This document shows, piece by piece, positions 1 through 8,058 of a stretch of 64,000 nucleotides of DNA (the first letter of the stretch is position 1; the number at the start of each line of letters is the position of its first letter). Source of the stretch: Alloprevotella tannerae (GTDB taxonomy: Bacteria; Bacteroidota; Bacteroidia; Bacteroidales; Bacteroidaceae); the NCBI GenBank assembly GCA_015259125.1, contig JABZGR010000008.1, positions 21,941 to 85,940 of the forward strand, written 5' to 3'. Below the pieces are notes generated by a model. That model had not been told where the DNA came from, did not search any database, and saw only the letters and a program-made list of their open reading frames with translations. Both the position numbers and the translations under genes were made by a program.

Positions 1-47
1 TCTAAACGCGCACTGCTTATCTTAAATTCAGCTGTGTTAATCTTCAT
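1..47 (-). CDS. engB: EngB/YihA ribosome-biogenesis GTPase, N-terminal fragment cut by the window edge
   Basis: Only the first 15 codons are inside the window, starting with ATG at 47 and reading leftwards (MKINTAEFKISSARL). This resembles the conserved start of Bacteroidales EngB proteins, which begin M-x-I-x-[ST]-A-E-F-x-I-S. EngB is a GTPase needed for assembly of the large ribosomal subunit. The gene diverges from recR. The GTPase motifs lie outside the window, so the call rests on the N-terminus alone. Confidence 0.6.
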   Translation of the reverse strand, partial: MKINTAEFKISSARL

Positions 48-66
48 TTCTTGATTGTTTGTAATG

Positions 67-93
67 CAAAAATAATGAATTTTCCTAACTTTG
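67..93. promoter_or_regulatory. Divergent -7 promoter elements for engB (-) and recR (+)
   Basis: TAACTTTG at 86-93 on the plus strand matches the Bacteroidetes -7 consensus TAnnTTTG and lies 20 nt before the recR start. TATTTTTG, read on the minus strand from 74 to 67, matches the same consensus and lies 20 nt before the engB start. No well-placed -33 element was found for either. Confidence 0.5.
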
Positions 94-112
94 CCATTCC
101 AACTCTGACTGA

Positions 113-724
113 ATGAACGAACAATATCCGTCAAAACATTTAGAACGTGCACTGAATGAGTTTACCAAACTACCGGGTATCGGAAGGCGAACGGCTTTGC
201 GCTTAGTGCTTCATCTGCTAAAACAAGATGAGGCCTACGTTAATTCCTTTGCAGAAAGTCTTATTGCAGTCAAAGAAAAGATCCATTATTGCAACATATG
301 CCACAACATCTCCGACACCGATATTTGCGAAATATGCTCCAACCCGCTACGCGATCAATCTGTCGTGTGTGTTGTAGAAAATATATCAGGCGTATTAAGC
401 ATTGAGAATACAGGTGCCTTTCGCGGACTCTATCATGTTTTGGGCGGCGTTATATCCCCAATGGATGGCGTTGGGCCTTCTGATCTTGAAATAGATAGTT
501 TAATTGACCGAGTAGCAAGTGGAGAGGTAAAAGAGATTATTTTTGCACTAAACCCGACAATGGAGGGTGACACCACAATCTTTTTTATTCAGCGCAAACT
601 CGCACAATATGACGTCAAGCTTACGACCTTGGCGCGCGGTGTTAGCGTTGGAGAGGAGTTAGAATACACTGACGAAATCACATTAGGGCGTTCCATCACT
701 GAACGCGTAGAAATCAAGCAATAA
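113..724 (+). CDS. recR: Recombination mediator RecR
   Basis: RecR works with RecF and RecO to load RecA at single-stranded gaps during recombinational repair. The 203-aa protein has the family layout: a helix-hairpin-helix around residues 20-30 (PGIGRRTA), a four-cysteine zinc finger (C60, C63, C72, C75) and a Toprim domain from about residue 83 with the E-N pair at 89-90. Length is normal. It is first in a co-directional group: a small membrane protein follows after 6 nt, then a glycosyltransferase and an acetyltransferase, so these are probably cotranscribed. Confidence 0.96.
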   Translation: MNEQYPSKHLERALNEFTKLPGIGRRTALRLVLHLLKQDEAYVNSFAESLIAVKEKIHYCNICHNISDTDICEICSNPLRDQSVVCVVENISGVLSIENTGAFRGLYHVLGGVISPMDGVGPSDLEIDSLIDRVASGEVKEIIFALNPTMEGDTTIFFIQRKLAQYDVKLTTLARGVSVGEELEYTDEITLGRSITERVEIKQ

Positions 725-730
725 AAGCAA

Positions 731-1183
731 ATGAATAACCATAGACAACCAGACACAGCATCCCCATACTTCTCTTTCCAAAAAAGAGGCCTCTTTTGCC
801 TTTGGATAGTCATTATCATCTACGTTGCTTTATCTGAAGCAGAAATATTTCCGACGAGTTTTCTTGGGAAAAGTGCTGAGACAAAATATTTTTCAGACAT
901 TATTTCCATCATAACCGCTATTGGCGGCTCCTTTTTGGCTTATTCTCTGCCCTCTTGGAAAAGAGTTGCTGCCATTTTAGGGCAGCCTACGACAGCACAT
1001 AGCAAGAAAAAGCAAGCAAAATGGATAAGTCTGCGATTATTCCTTTTATGCCTCGCAACGCTACCCAGCATTTTTTGCTACTACAGCATCTCTTTTACAG
1101 GCACATCGCTTTATAGCTTTGTTATTGCTGTAGTGGCTAGCATTCTTTGCTTTCCATTCAAATCAAAAGACTCTGAGCAATGA
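731..1183 (+). CDS. Small four-helix membrane protein, function unknown
   Basis: A 150-aa protein with four hydrophobic segments at about residues 20-40, 52-72, 92-115 and 122-142, so an inner-membrane protein. I see no catalytic motif. It sits 6 nt after recR and its last bases overlap the start of the next glycosyltransferase (ATGA at 1180-1183), which indicates translational coupling. It may be a membrane partner of the glycosyltransferase; this rests on position only. Confidence 0.8.
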   Translation: MNNHRQPDTASPYFSFQKRGLFCLWIVIIIYVALSEAEIFPTSFLGKSAETKYFSDIISIITAIGGSFLAYSLPSWKRVAAILGQPTTAHSKKKQAKWISLRLFLLCLATLPSIFCYYSISFTGTSLYSFVIAVVASILCFPFKSKDSEQ

Positions 1184-2307
1184 CTTTATCCATCATCATT
1201 GTCAACTACAATGTAAAGTATTATTTGGAGCAATGTCTGCATTCTGTGTGGAAAGCAGTAGAAGGCATCGACAATGAAGTCTTTGTCGTAGACAATGCAT
1301 CCAAAGATGACTCAGTGGCATACTTGAAAACCAAATTCCCACAGCAGCAATACCCACACCTCCATATCATTGCCAATCGTCATAATCTTGGTTTTGGGAA
1401 AGCAAACAACCTTGCACTGAAAAAGGCAACCGGCGAATTTATACTTTTCCTTAACCCGGATACTATTCTTACCGAACACACGCTACACGACTGCATTGCT
1501 TTTGCTCGCACGCGTCTCAATTTAGGAGGCTTAGGCGTAAAAATGCTGCGCGACAACGGAGAGTTTGCTTTGGAGTCCCGGCGAAGCCTTCCCACGCCTT
1601 GGACCTCGTTTTGCAAGATCACGGGCTTAGCTACCTTGTTTCCAAAATCCAAGCTATTTGGCAAATACAATCTGCGTTTCCAATCGGAAGACGAAAGCTC
1701 ACAGATTGATATTATATCAGGAGCTTTCTTATTTGCCAAACACGAAGTGCTGAAAATAACTGGCGGATTCGACGAACAATTCTTTATGTACGGTGAAGAC
1801 ATCGACCTTTCTTACCGTATACTCAAAGCTGGCTATAAAAACTACTATCTACCTACGCCCATTTTACACTACAAAGGCGAAAGTACGCACAAAAACTCTT
1901 TCCGCTACGTTCACGTCTTCTACGAGGCGATGCTTATCTTCTTCCGCAAGCACTACCGCCACTATAGCTTATTATTGAGTATCCCCATTATGGCAGCTAT
2001 CATCTTGAGTGCCTGCCTCTCACTCGTATCTCGCCAGTTAAGACGTTTTAAGCGTTTCCTCTTTCCCAAACCTTCAAATGCAGAAGAGCGCTGCTACTAT
2101 AATGGGACTCACTTGGACGATTTCCTTCGACTCAATATGCCGCTAACAGAAGACGCCTCCAAAGCCCTATACTTCGTCTACGATACGGCAGATCTTTCTT
2201 ACGATGAAATCTTGTCTCGCTTAAGTCACTCTGATCACAAGCATTATTTAGGAACGTTCTTTCCGAAAGAGAAAATTCTCATTACAGCCGGAGACGTATT
2301 CCATTAA
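1180..2307 (+). CDS. Family 2 glycosyltransferase
   Basis: A 375-aa GT-A fold transferase. The N-terminus has the GT2 start SIIIVNYN, then the nucleotide-sugar site VVDNAS and an N-P-D-T stretch that stands where the DXD motif usually is. GGFDE and GEDIDLSYR further on are typical of rhamnosyl- and galactosyl-transferase relatives (WbbL type). After about residue 265 there is one hydrophobic helix followed by a basic stretch, so the C-terminus probably anchors to the inner membrane. The start overlaps the preceding stop. The substrate cannot be told; cell-surface polysaccharide or glycolipid synthesis is likely. Confidence 0.9.
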   Translation: MTLSIIIVNYNVKYYLEQCLHSVWKAVEGIDNEVFVVDNASKDDSVAYLKTKFPQQQYPHLHIIANRHNLGFGKANNLALKKATGEFILFLNPDTILTEHTLHDCIAFARTRLNLGGLGVKMLRDNGEFALESRRSLPTPWTSFCKITGLATLFPKSKLFGKYNLRFQSEDESSQIDIISGAFLFAKHEVLKITGGFDEQFFMYGEDIDLSYRILKAGYKNYYLPTPILHYKGESTHKNSFRYVHVFYEAMLIFFRKHYRHYSLLLSIPIMAAIILSACLSLVSRQLRRFKRFLFPKPSNAEERCYYNGTHLDDFLRLNMPLTEDASKALYFVYDTADLSYDEILSRLSHSDHKHYLGTFFPKEKILITAGDVFH

Positions 2308-2322
2308 ACACGCTAAAAACCT

Positions 2323-2826
2323 ATGTTACAATTAAGGGCATTGGAGCCTGAAGATCTAGAGTTTCTATATACGATAGAAAACGACCCAAGCCTCTGGGAA
2401 GTTACGTCCGCTTGTGGCCCTTATTCTCGCTATGCACTCAAGCAATATCTTGCAGCGCAACCCTCATCTATATACGAAAACAATCAACTAAGGCTGATTG
2501 CAACAAAAGAAGATGGGAGCGCGATAGGCACAGTAGATCTATTCGACTTTTCGCCTATTGACATGAGAGCTGAAGTCGGACTTGCAATTTTAAAGGACGA
2601 ACGCGGAAAAGGTTATGGCCTAGAAATGCTACAAAAAGCAACGGACTACGCACGCCTCTTTCTCAACATTCATCAACTCGTGGCGCATATTTCCCTCTGT
2701 AGTAACGAGCGTTCCTTGCAGACTTTCCGACAATGTGGCTTCGAGGACCTTGTCATTTTAACCAACTGGCACTTTTGCAATGGCGCATTTGAGGATGTTG
2801 TGTTAGTAAGAAAGTTTTTAATATAA
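2323..2826 (+). CDS. GNAT-family N-acetyltransferase (RimJ/RimL type)
   Basis: A 167-aa single-domain acetyltransferase. The family start LRALEPEDLEFLY is present and the acetyl-CoA loop is seen as DERGKGYG at about residues 102-109, followed by the helix EMLQKATDYA. The C-terminal strand SLQTFRQCGFE is typical of RimJ/RimL-like proteins that acetylate protein N-termini or small amines. It begins 15 nt after the glycosyltransferase and ends the recR group. The substrate is unknown. SpeG-type polyamine acetyltransferases look similar, so that alternative remains. Confidence 0.85.
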   Translation: MLQLRALEPEDLEFLYTIENDPSLWEVTSACGPYSRYALKQYLAAQPSSIYENNQLRLIATKEDGSAIGTVDLFDFSPIDMRAEVGLAILKDERGKGYGLEMLQKATDYARLFLNIHQLVAHISLCSNERSLQTFRQCGFEDLVILTNWHFCNGAFEDVVLVRKFLI

Positions 2827-2974
2827 CTATACTTTCAGCTACAACATTACCACCCAAAACTTTAACCCCTCCCTTTCGATATTTTTCAGAGTGAAGCCGA
2901 GTAAGTTCATCGCAAATTTGGACTATGCGTAAACTCAAGCCCATTTATGAGCTAAGCCTGCAACGTTTTCTATT

Positions 2975-3058
2975 CTACTGTCGTGATGCAACGTTTGTCC
3001 CCTCACGATAGTATAAACGTACGCTCACGATGAAAAACATGTACTATCGTGAAAGGAC
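2975..3058 (-). repeat. Family A palindrome array, copy A1 (22-bp period)
   Basis: Four TCRYGA cores start at 2981, 3003, 3025 and 3047, all exactly 22 bp apart. Better-preserved units keep flanking GTAC two bases from the core (3019-3022, 3041-3044). Read on the minus strand it aligns well with copy A2, so it is inverted relative to the other copies. It lies in the 475-bp gap between the acetyltransferase and the convergent tRNA-Pro. Apart from this array and the tRNA terminator I see nothing in the gap; a 67-codon ORF there has no protein-like features. Confidence 0.75.
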
Positions 3059-3245
3059 AAAGAATAAGGTGGAATTGGTTGCGTAATTTTACATTTATAT
3101 CGCTCGAAAGATCAAACCAAAAGCATTAAAAGGGCTACACAAAGATGGAGCATAAAGCTTTCGTGACACAAGACCAATCCATAGTATATCAAACCTAAAA
3201 GCCCAAACGTCCGTGGCAAATTCGTATAAATCAAGAAAAAGGAAA

Positions 3246-3288
3246 AAGCTTGCAAATTTCAAGACTACGTCTTCAAACTTACAAGCTT
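3246..3288 (-). terminator. Terminator of tRNA-Pro
   Basis: Two 20-nt arms (3246-3265 and 3269-3288) pair at 17 positions around a 3-nt loop. On the minus strand the stem is followed by a T-rich run. It begins 13 nt past the tRNA 3' end, as expected for a single-gene tRNA unit. Confidence 0.75.
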
Positions 3289-3301
3289 CTATTTCCAAAC
3301 G

Positions 3302-3376
3302 TCGGGGTGAAAGGATTCGAACCTTCGACCCCCTGCTCCCAAAGCAGGTGCGCTAACCGGACTGCGCTACACCCCG
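3302..3376 (-). tRNA. tRNA-Pro (anticodon TGG)
   Basis: The minus strand folds as a standard cloverleaf. The acceptor arms are CGGGGTG (3376-3370) and CACCCCG (3309-3303) with discriminator A at 3302. The anticodon stem CCTGC/GCAGG encloses loop TTTGGGA with anticodon TGG, and the T-loop GTTCGAATC is present. The CCA end is not encoded and must be added enzymatically. TGG reads all or most proline codons. Confidence 0.96.
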
Positions 3377-3393
3377 TTTGTTCGTTTCGGCTG

Positions 3394-3424
3394 CAAAGAT
3401 AATATTTTATTTTTAAAAATCAAT
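3394..3424 (-). promoter_or_regulatory. Promoter of tRNA-Pro, overlapping the end of the permease gene
   Basis: On the minus strand TATCTTTG (3401-3394) matches the Bacteroidetes -7 element and ATTG (3424-3421) stands 19 bp upstream as a possible -33 element. The -33 part overlaps the stop codon of the upstream permease gene, so the tRNA can be transcribed independently of it. Confidence 0.6.
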
Positions 3425-4676
3425 CAAACTTGATAGCTTTTGCAGGCTGAATACGAGAAATAATAAAACTTGGTACGACTAAGGCCGCTAAAGTTATGAT
3501 AAAAGTGGATATATTCAGCAAGAGTATATACCACCAATTCAGACTAATGGGCACCGTACTAACGTAATACGTCTCCGGGTTAAGTTGGACCCATCCGAAA
3601 TGTTGTTGTAGCAAGACCAAAGCCAAACCGATAACGTTGCCTATTACCAACCCACGAAGAATAATAAAGGCGGCGTAATATAAAAATGTATTGCGTATTC
3701 GCGTATTTGAAGAACCTAGTGCCTTCAAAAGGCCAATCGTAGAGGTGCGCTCCAAAATTAAGATGAGCAAACCACTGACCATCGAAAAGCCGGCCACAAG
3801 CGTTACGAGCACTAATATGACCCAAATGTTTACGTCTAAAAGCGTCAGCCAATTAAAGACAGAAGCGGTCCGCGGGTTTTCTTTTATGGACATCAGGGCA
3901 TAGGATGCACCATATTTATCTTTGCGACCATTGACCAAACGACCTACACGCTGAGCGGCTTGATCTAAAGTGGAAAAATCTTTTACTCGCAACTCTAAAC
4001 CACTACTCTGATCCGGCTGCCAACCATTTAAGCGATTGACGACTGCTTTACCTGTCAGAGCAAATGAGCGGTCGAACTGCTTCATATTGGTATTGTATAT
4101 GCCTACAATCTTAAAACGCCTCATTTTAATGGTGTTCTCAAAAAAATAGGCGTAAACCAGATCTCCAACGTGCAGATTCAACAAATCGGACTGCGTTCGA
4201 GAGATGGCGATTTCGTTTGTAGACTTTGTCGCACTGAATTTTGGGAGACGACCGGCTATTAAGCAGTGCTTTAGAAAGGAAATGTCATAGTCTTCACCCA
4301 AACCTTTCAACACGACAGCCTGAAAGTCGTTGGTTGTCTTCAAGATGCCTTGCTTTTCAGAAAAGCGTTGCAGATGAGCAATCTCCGGCATTTGCTGTAG
4401 TTGCCGAACAATGTCACCTTCCGTGACAACCGGATAACTTTCGGGAGACGCTAAAGCGTTAGTATCAAAAACTTCCAAATGAGACCCAAATCCGGTAAGC
4501 CTATAGCTGATTTCAGACTTGAAGCCGAGCACAACGCAAACGGATACAATCATTACGGCCAGCCCCACTGCGATACCGGAAGTTGCCACGATAATGGCCG
4601 GCGTGGATGCACGATTTTTCTGTTGCCGATCTCCGGCGGAGAAAAAGCGCTTAGCCAAAAATAATGATAGGTTCAT
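3420..4676 (-). CDS. LolC/LolE-type ABC transporter permease (FtsX/MacB superfamily)
   Basis: A 418-aa inner-membrane protein with one helix at about 26-50, a long periplasmic domain, then three helices at about 280-305, 330-352 and 378-402. This is the four-helix layout of LolC/E permeases, which pass outer-membrane lipoproteins from the inner membrane to LolA using the LolD ATPase. The cytoplasmic loop ERTSTIGLLKALGSS after helix 2 is the usual contact with the ATPase. No lolD is adjacent, as is common in Bacteroidetes. It starts 24 nt after the aminotransferase and is probably cotranscribed with it. A MacB-like exporter is a less likely alternative. Confidence 0.88.
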   Translation of the reverse strand: MNLSLFLAKRFFSAGDRQQKNRASTPAIIVATSGIAVGLAVMIVSVCVVLGFKSEISYRLTGFGSHLEVFDTNALASPESYPVVTEGDIVRQLQQMPEIAHLQRFSEKQGILKTTNDFQAVVLKGLGEDYDISFLKHCLIAGRLPKFSATKSTNEIAISRTQSDLLNLHVGDLVYAYFFENTIKMRRFKIVGIYNTNMKQFDRSFALTGKAVVNRLNGWQPDQSSGLELRVKDFSTLDQAAQRVGRLVNGRKDKYGASYALMSIKENPRTASVFNWLTLLDVNIWVILVLVTLVAGFSMVSGLLILILERTSTIGLLKALGSSNTRIRNTFLYYAAFIILRGLVIGNVIGLALVLLQQHFGWVQLNPETYYVSTVPISLNWWYILLLNISTFIITLAALVVPSFIISRIQPAKAIKFD

Positions 4677-4700
4677 TTGGAAGTTTTCTGGCTGTCGTTC

Positions 4701-5900
4701 TTACTTCTTCTTGCCGGGATATGCTTCAAGAGCCTTGCGCAATACGAGCAATGCACGCTGCATATCTTCGATCTTGAGAACGTAAGCGATGCGCACCTCA
4801 TCGCGGCCTAAGCCCGGCGTAATATAGAAGCCTTCTGCAGGCGCCATCATCACGGTCTGGCCTTCATAGCTGAAATCCGTGAGACACCAAGCGCAAAAGT
4901 CGGATGCGTCTTCAACCGGCAGGCGTGCGATGGTATAAAATGCACCCATAGGCATTGGTGAATAAACACCGGGAATTGCATTCAAGCCCTCAATCAAACA
5001 ATCGCGGCGCTTCAAGTACTCATCATAGCAAGATGTGATGTACTCTTGCCCAGCTTCGATAGATGCTTCTGCTACAATCTGCCCCAAAAGAGGGGGAGAC
5101 AAGCGCGCTTGGCAGAACTTCATCGCCGCCTTGCGGACAGCTTCATTACGCGTCACAAATGCACCGATACGGATACCGCACTCGCTGTAGCGCTTGGAAA
5201 CGGAGTCGATCAGAATTACGTTTTGCTCAAGTCCCTCTAAATGACAAGCAGAAATATAAGGAGAACCTGCATAAATGAATTCACGATATACTTCGTCGGA
5301 GATCAAATAAAGATTGTGCTTCTTGACCATCTCACGAATCTGATTCATTTCTTCAGGCGTATAAAGTCCACCCGTCGGATTGTTAGGATTGCAGATCAAA
5401 ATAGCTTTTGTGTGCTCATTGATCAGTTTTTCAAACTCCTCAACTTTCGGCAAGGCGAATCCATCATCAATAGAAGTGCTAACCGTACGTACCTTTGCGC
5501 CAGCTGCGATAGCAAACGATTTATAGTTGGCGTAAGTAGGCTCTGTCGTTATAACTTCATCGCCTGGGTTAAGACAAACCATAAATGCAAGCTGCACAGC
5601 CTCAGATCCACCCGTAGTAATGATAATGTCGTCAGTCGTCAGGTTGATGTCGTAAGTCTTGTAATAGTCTACGAGACGCTTACGATAGCTCAAAAAGCCT
5701 TGACTTGGACTGTATTCGAGCGTTTGACGAGTGACGTGCTTTAAAGCTTCAAGCCCTACTTCCGGCGTAGGCAAATCGGGTTGTCCGATGTTAAGATGAA
5801 AGACGTGTACGCCTTTAGCTTTGGCAGCATCAGCCAAAGGAGCCAATTTTCGAATCGGCGATTGCGGCATCTCTTCCGCACGATGTGAGATTTCTAGCAT
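4701..5900 (-). CDS. Pyridoxal-phosphate aminotransferase, class I/II (AspC/PatA-like)
   Basis: A 399-aa fold-type I aminotransferase. The PLP lysine is K236 in SVSKRYSECGIRIG; cofactor contacts include the NPNNPTGG stretch (171-178), D202 and Y205, and a substrate-binding arginine is likely in GRDEVRIAYV. Class members transfer amino groups between aspartate or aromatic amino acids and 2-oxoglutarate. Substrate choice cannot be read here. Upstream, CAAAAGTA at 5925-5932 gives TACTTTTG on the minus strand, a good -7 element. The 347-bp gap upstream up to 6248 holds this promoter and that of the next gene; I see nothing else in it. Confidence 0.92.
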   Translation of the reverse strand: MLEISHRAEEMPQSPIRKLAPLADAAKAKGVHVFHLNIGQPDLPTPEVGLEALKHVTRQTLEYSPSQGFLSYRKRLVDYYKTYDINLTTDDIIITTGGSEAVQLAFMVCLNPGDEVITTEPTYANYKSFAIAAGAKVRTVSTSIDDGFALPKVEEFEKLINEHTKAILICNPNNPTGGLYTPEEMNQIREMVKKHNLYLISDEVYREFIYAGSPYISACHLEGLEQNVILIDSVSKRYSECGIRIGAFVTRNEAVRKAAMKFCQARLSPPLLGQIVAEASIEAGQEYITSCYDEYLKRRDCLIEGLNAIPGVYSPMPMGAFYTIARLPVEDASDFCAWCLTDFSYEGQTVMMAPAEGFYITPGLGRDEVRIAYVLKIEDMQRALLVLRKALEAYPGKKK

Positions 5901-6208
5901 AATCAGAGGTTAAGAATAATACTGCAAAAGTAATACTTGGCGAGTGATAAGCCAACAAAATTCTGTGTATTTTTCCGCCTTTCCCAATTGTTCTTCACGA
6001 TTTAATAGCTATTTTTCAGGAATAAGCGGAAAGGCTATAGAAACCAAACAACTTTGAGAGGGTGAATCTCAGATTTATCAGTCTCTTTATGCCACCACAA
6101 ATCTAAACATTTATGCTCCCTTTGCACACACTTCGAGCAAAGAGCTTCTTTTTTCAATTAAATATGCGTGGAAGCAATCCTATTTTATGTAAATATACGA
6201 TGCTTTCT

Positions 6209-6239
6209 TTTGCCTTTCATCTGAATTGCACTAAATTTG
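6209..6239 (+). promoter_or_regulatory. Promoter of the DUF177-rpmF-fabH-era-der group
   Basis: TTTG at 6209-6212 and TAAATTTG at 6232-6239 are separated by 19 bp, a full match to the Bacteroidetes promoter. The -7 element ends 9 nt before the ATG at 6248, so transcription should begin at or within a few bases of the start codon, leaving almost no leader. Confidence 0.75.
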
Positions 6240-6247
6240 CACCCGCT

Positions 6248-6700
6248 ATGGCTAATTTAGAAAATCTCCAGATTGATTTAAAAAGAGCAACTGCAGCCAA
6301 CGAGTCTTTTGATTTAAGCTTAGACGATCATTTTTTTCAACAACTTGAACAAGAAGAAATATCAGGAGGCTCGATTCGCGTAAAGTGTTCTATAAAGCAA
6401 TTTACTGAAGATACTTTCCAATTAAATTTCGACATAGCAGGAGAAGTCGAAGTGCTTTGTGATCGCTGTTTAGATGCTGTGCGTCTCCCAGTAGCGATCA
6501 GAGATCATTGCTTTGTAAGCTACGGAGAGGAAAATGAAAACCTTGAAATAAAATGTATCTCACCATCAGAAAGGATTTATGACTTGTCTTGGGACATTTA
6601 TGAGCTGATCGAAACTTCACTCCCCATTGAGCGTAAACATCCACAAGGGCTGTGTAATGAAGATATGCTTGGTAGATTCCAAATAGAAAATGAAGAATAA
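6248..6700 (+). CDS. DUF177/YceD-family protein
   Basis: A 150-aa member of the DUF177 (YceD) family, which in many bacteria precedes rpmF and has been linked to 23S rRNA accumulation. The conserved C-D-R-C motif is at about residues 70-73 and a later cysteine lies in GLCNEDM. The reading frame is open back to 6113, but I chose ATG at 6248 because MANLENLQIDL matches the family start and a strong promoter lies inside the longer version. It is followed after 20 nt by rpmF, the usual order. Confidence 0.9.
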   Translation: MANLENLQIDLKRATAANESFDLSLDDHFFQQLEQEEISGGSIRVKCSIKQFTEDTFQLNFDIAGEVEVLCDRCLDAVRLPVAIRDHCFVSYGEENENLEIKCISPSERIYDLSWDIYELIETSLPIERKHPQGLCNEDMLGRFQIENEE

Positions 6701-6720
6701 CAACTAAAATACAATTAACA

Positions 6721-6909
6721 ATGGCACATCCTAAAAGAAGACAATCCAAGACGAGAACTCTGAAGCGCAGAACACACGACAAGGCAGTTGCCCCGACAAT
6801 GGCGATCTGCCCGAACTGCGGAGGTTGGCACATTTATCACACGGTATGTCCTACTTGTGGGCATTATCGTGGCAAGCTTGCCATCGAAAAAGAGACCGTA
6901 ACGGAATAA
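6721..6909 (+). CDS. rpmF: 50S ribosomal protein L32
   Basis: A 62-aa protein with the basic N-terminus MAHPKRRQSKTR and two CxxC pairs (CPNC and CPTC) forming the zinc ribbon seen in the C+ form of L32. The cysteine-containing form is usual in this phylum. It lies between DUF177 and fabH and is followed by a strong hairpin that probably limits transcription into the fatty-acid gene. Confidence 0.97.
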   Translation: MAHPKRRQSKTRTLKRRTHDKAVAPTMAICPNCGGWHIYHTVCPTCGHYRGKLAIEKETVTE

Positions 6910-6922
6910 TCTCTCTTATCCT

Positions 6923-6991
6923 GCGAGGTGCAATTTACAAGATACGGATCAAATACGACTCGTAGCTTGTAAATTGTATCTCGCTTTTGTT
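6923..6991 (+). terminator. Terminator or attenuator after rpmF
   Basis: A long stem formed by GCGAG..GCAATTTACAAG (6923-6941) and CTTGTAAATTGT..CTCGC (6966-6984), broken by a 2-nt internal mismatch, followed by TTTTGTT. It lies between rpmF and fabH, which are co-directional, so partial read-through is likely. Confidence 0.75.
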
Positions 6992-7006
6992 ATTTAACTC
7001 CTCTTT

Positions 7007-7999
7007 ATGATTAATGCAGCAATAACAGGTGTAGGAGGGTATGTTCCCGAGTACATATTAAATAATGAAGAGCTTTCTAAGATGGTAGACACGAGCGATG
7101 AGTGGATTATGGCGCGTGTTGGTATCAAAGAAAGACGAATCTTAAATGAAGAAGGGCTTGGAACGAGCTACATGGCTCGCAAGGCTGTGAAGCAACTACT
7201 TGAAAAGACAGGAACAGATCCTAAAGAAGTGGACGCACTGCTTGTAGCATCAATTACGCCAGACTTCCACTTCCCCTCAACATCTTCTATTTTAGTAGGA
7301 AAATTAGGGCTTACTAATGCGTATGCCATAGATACACAGGCGGCTTGTTGCGGATTCCTCTTTACGATGGATCAAGCTGCTTGTATGATACAAAGCGGTC
7401 GCTATAAGAAAGTTGTTGTTTGTGCTGCGGAAAAGCTTTCCAGCATTATTGATTATACGGATCGCTCTACGTGCGCGCTCTTTGGTGACGGTGCTGCAGC
7501 TGTGCTGGTTGAGCCTACCGAAGAAGACTTAGGATGGAAAGATTCTCTACTAAGAACTGACGGCAAAGGCCTTCCTTTTCTCTGTTTAAAAGGTGGCGGT
7601 TCAGTTTGTCCTCCCTCTTACCACTCATTGGAGCATCGTATGCATTATTTGCACCAAGAAGGAAGAACCGTGTTCAAATATGCAGTAACTGATATGAGTG
7701 AGGTCAGTGCCAAATTAGCAGAGCGTAATAATCTGACTAATGAAAATATCACTTATGTCATACCGCATCAAGCAAATATCCGCATTATTGAGGCTGTAGC
7801 AAACCGCTTAGAAGTGCCGATGGAAAAAGTTTTGATAAACATCGAACGTTATGGCAATACTTCAGGCGCTACGATTCCTTTGGTATTATGGGATTTTGAG
7901 AAGCAACTACACAAGGGCGACAACTTACTTCTAACAGCTTTCGGAGCAGGCTTCACATACGGATCAGCCTATCTAAAATGGGCGTACGATCCGGCATAA
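7007..7999 (+). CDS. fabH: 3-oxoacyl-ACP synthase III (FabH)
   Basis: FabH condenses an acyl-CoA primer with malonyl-ACP to begin fatty-acid synthesis. The 330-aa protein carries the Cys-His-Asn triad: C114 in QAACCGF, the histidine in VIPHQANIRI and the asparagine in ERYGNTSGA. The N-terminal WIMARVGIKERR matches the CoA-binding start of the family. In Bacteroidetes FabH often accepts branched primers, but that cannot be judged here. It precedes era and der, a usual arrangement. Confidence 0.95.
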   Translation: MINAAITGVGGYVPEYILNNEELSKMVDTSDEWIMARVGIKERRILNEEGLGTSYMARKAVKQLLEKTGTDPKEVDALLVASITPDFHFPSTSSILVGKLGLTNAYAIDTQAACCGFLFTMDQAACMIQSGRYKKVVVCAAEKLSSIIDYTDRSTCALFGDGAAAVLVEPTEEDLGWKDSLLRTDGKGLPFLCLKGGGSVCPPSYHSLEHRMHYLHQEGRTVFKYAVTDMSEVSAKLAERNNLTNENITYVIPHQANIRIIEAVANRLEVPMEKVLINIERYGNTSGATIPLVLWDFEKQLHKGDNLLLTAFGAGFTYGSAYLKWAYDPA

Positions 8000-8058
8000 T
8001 GCAGCAACTTCGTTCTTGTGCTCTCTGTTATACCACTTTATAGAAAATAGCGACTATT

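Noticed and set aside
3095..3298. 67-codon minus-strand ORF between array A1 and tRNA-Pro
   Set aside because: It overlaps the tRNA terminator stem and has no features of a real protein.
5241..5744. 167-codon ORF opposite the aminotransferase gene
   Set aside because: The aminotransferase on the other strand is complete with all motifs; this is its shadow.
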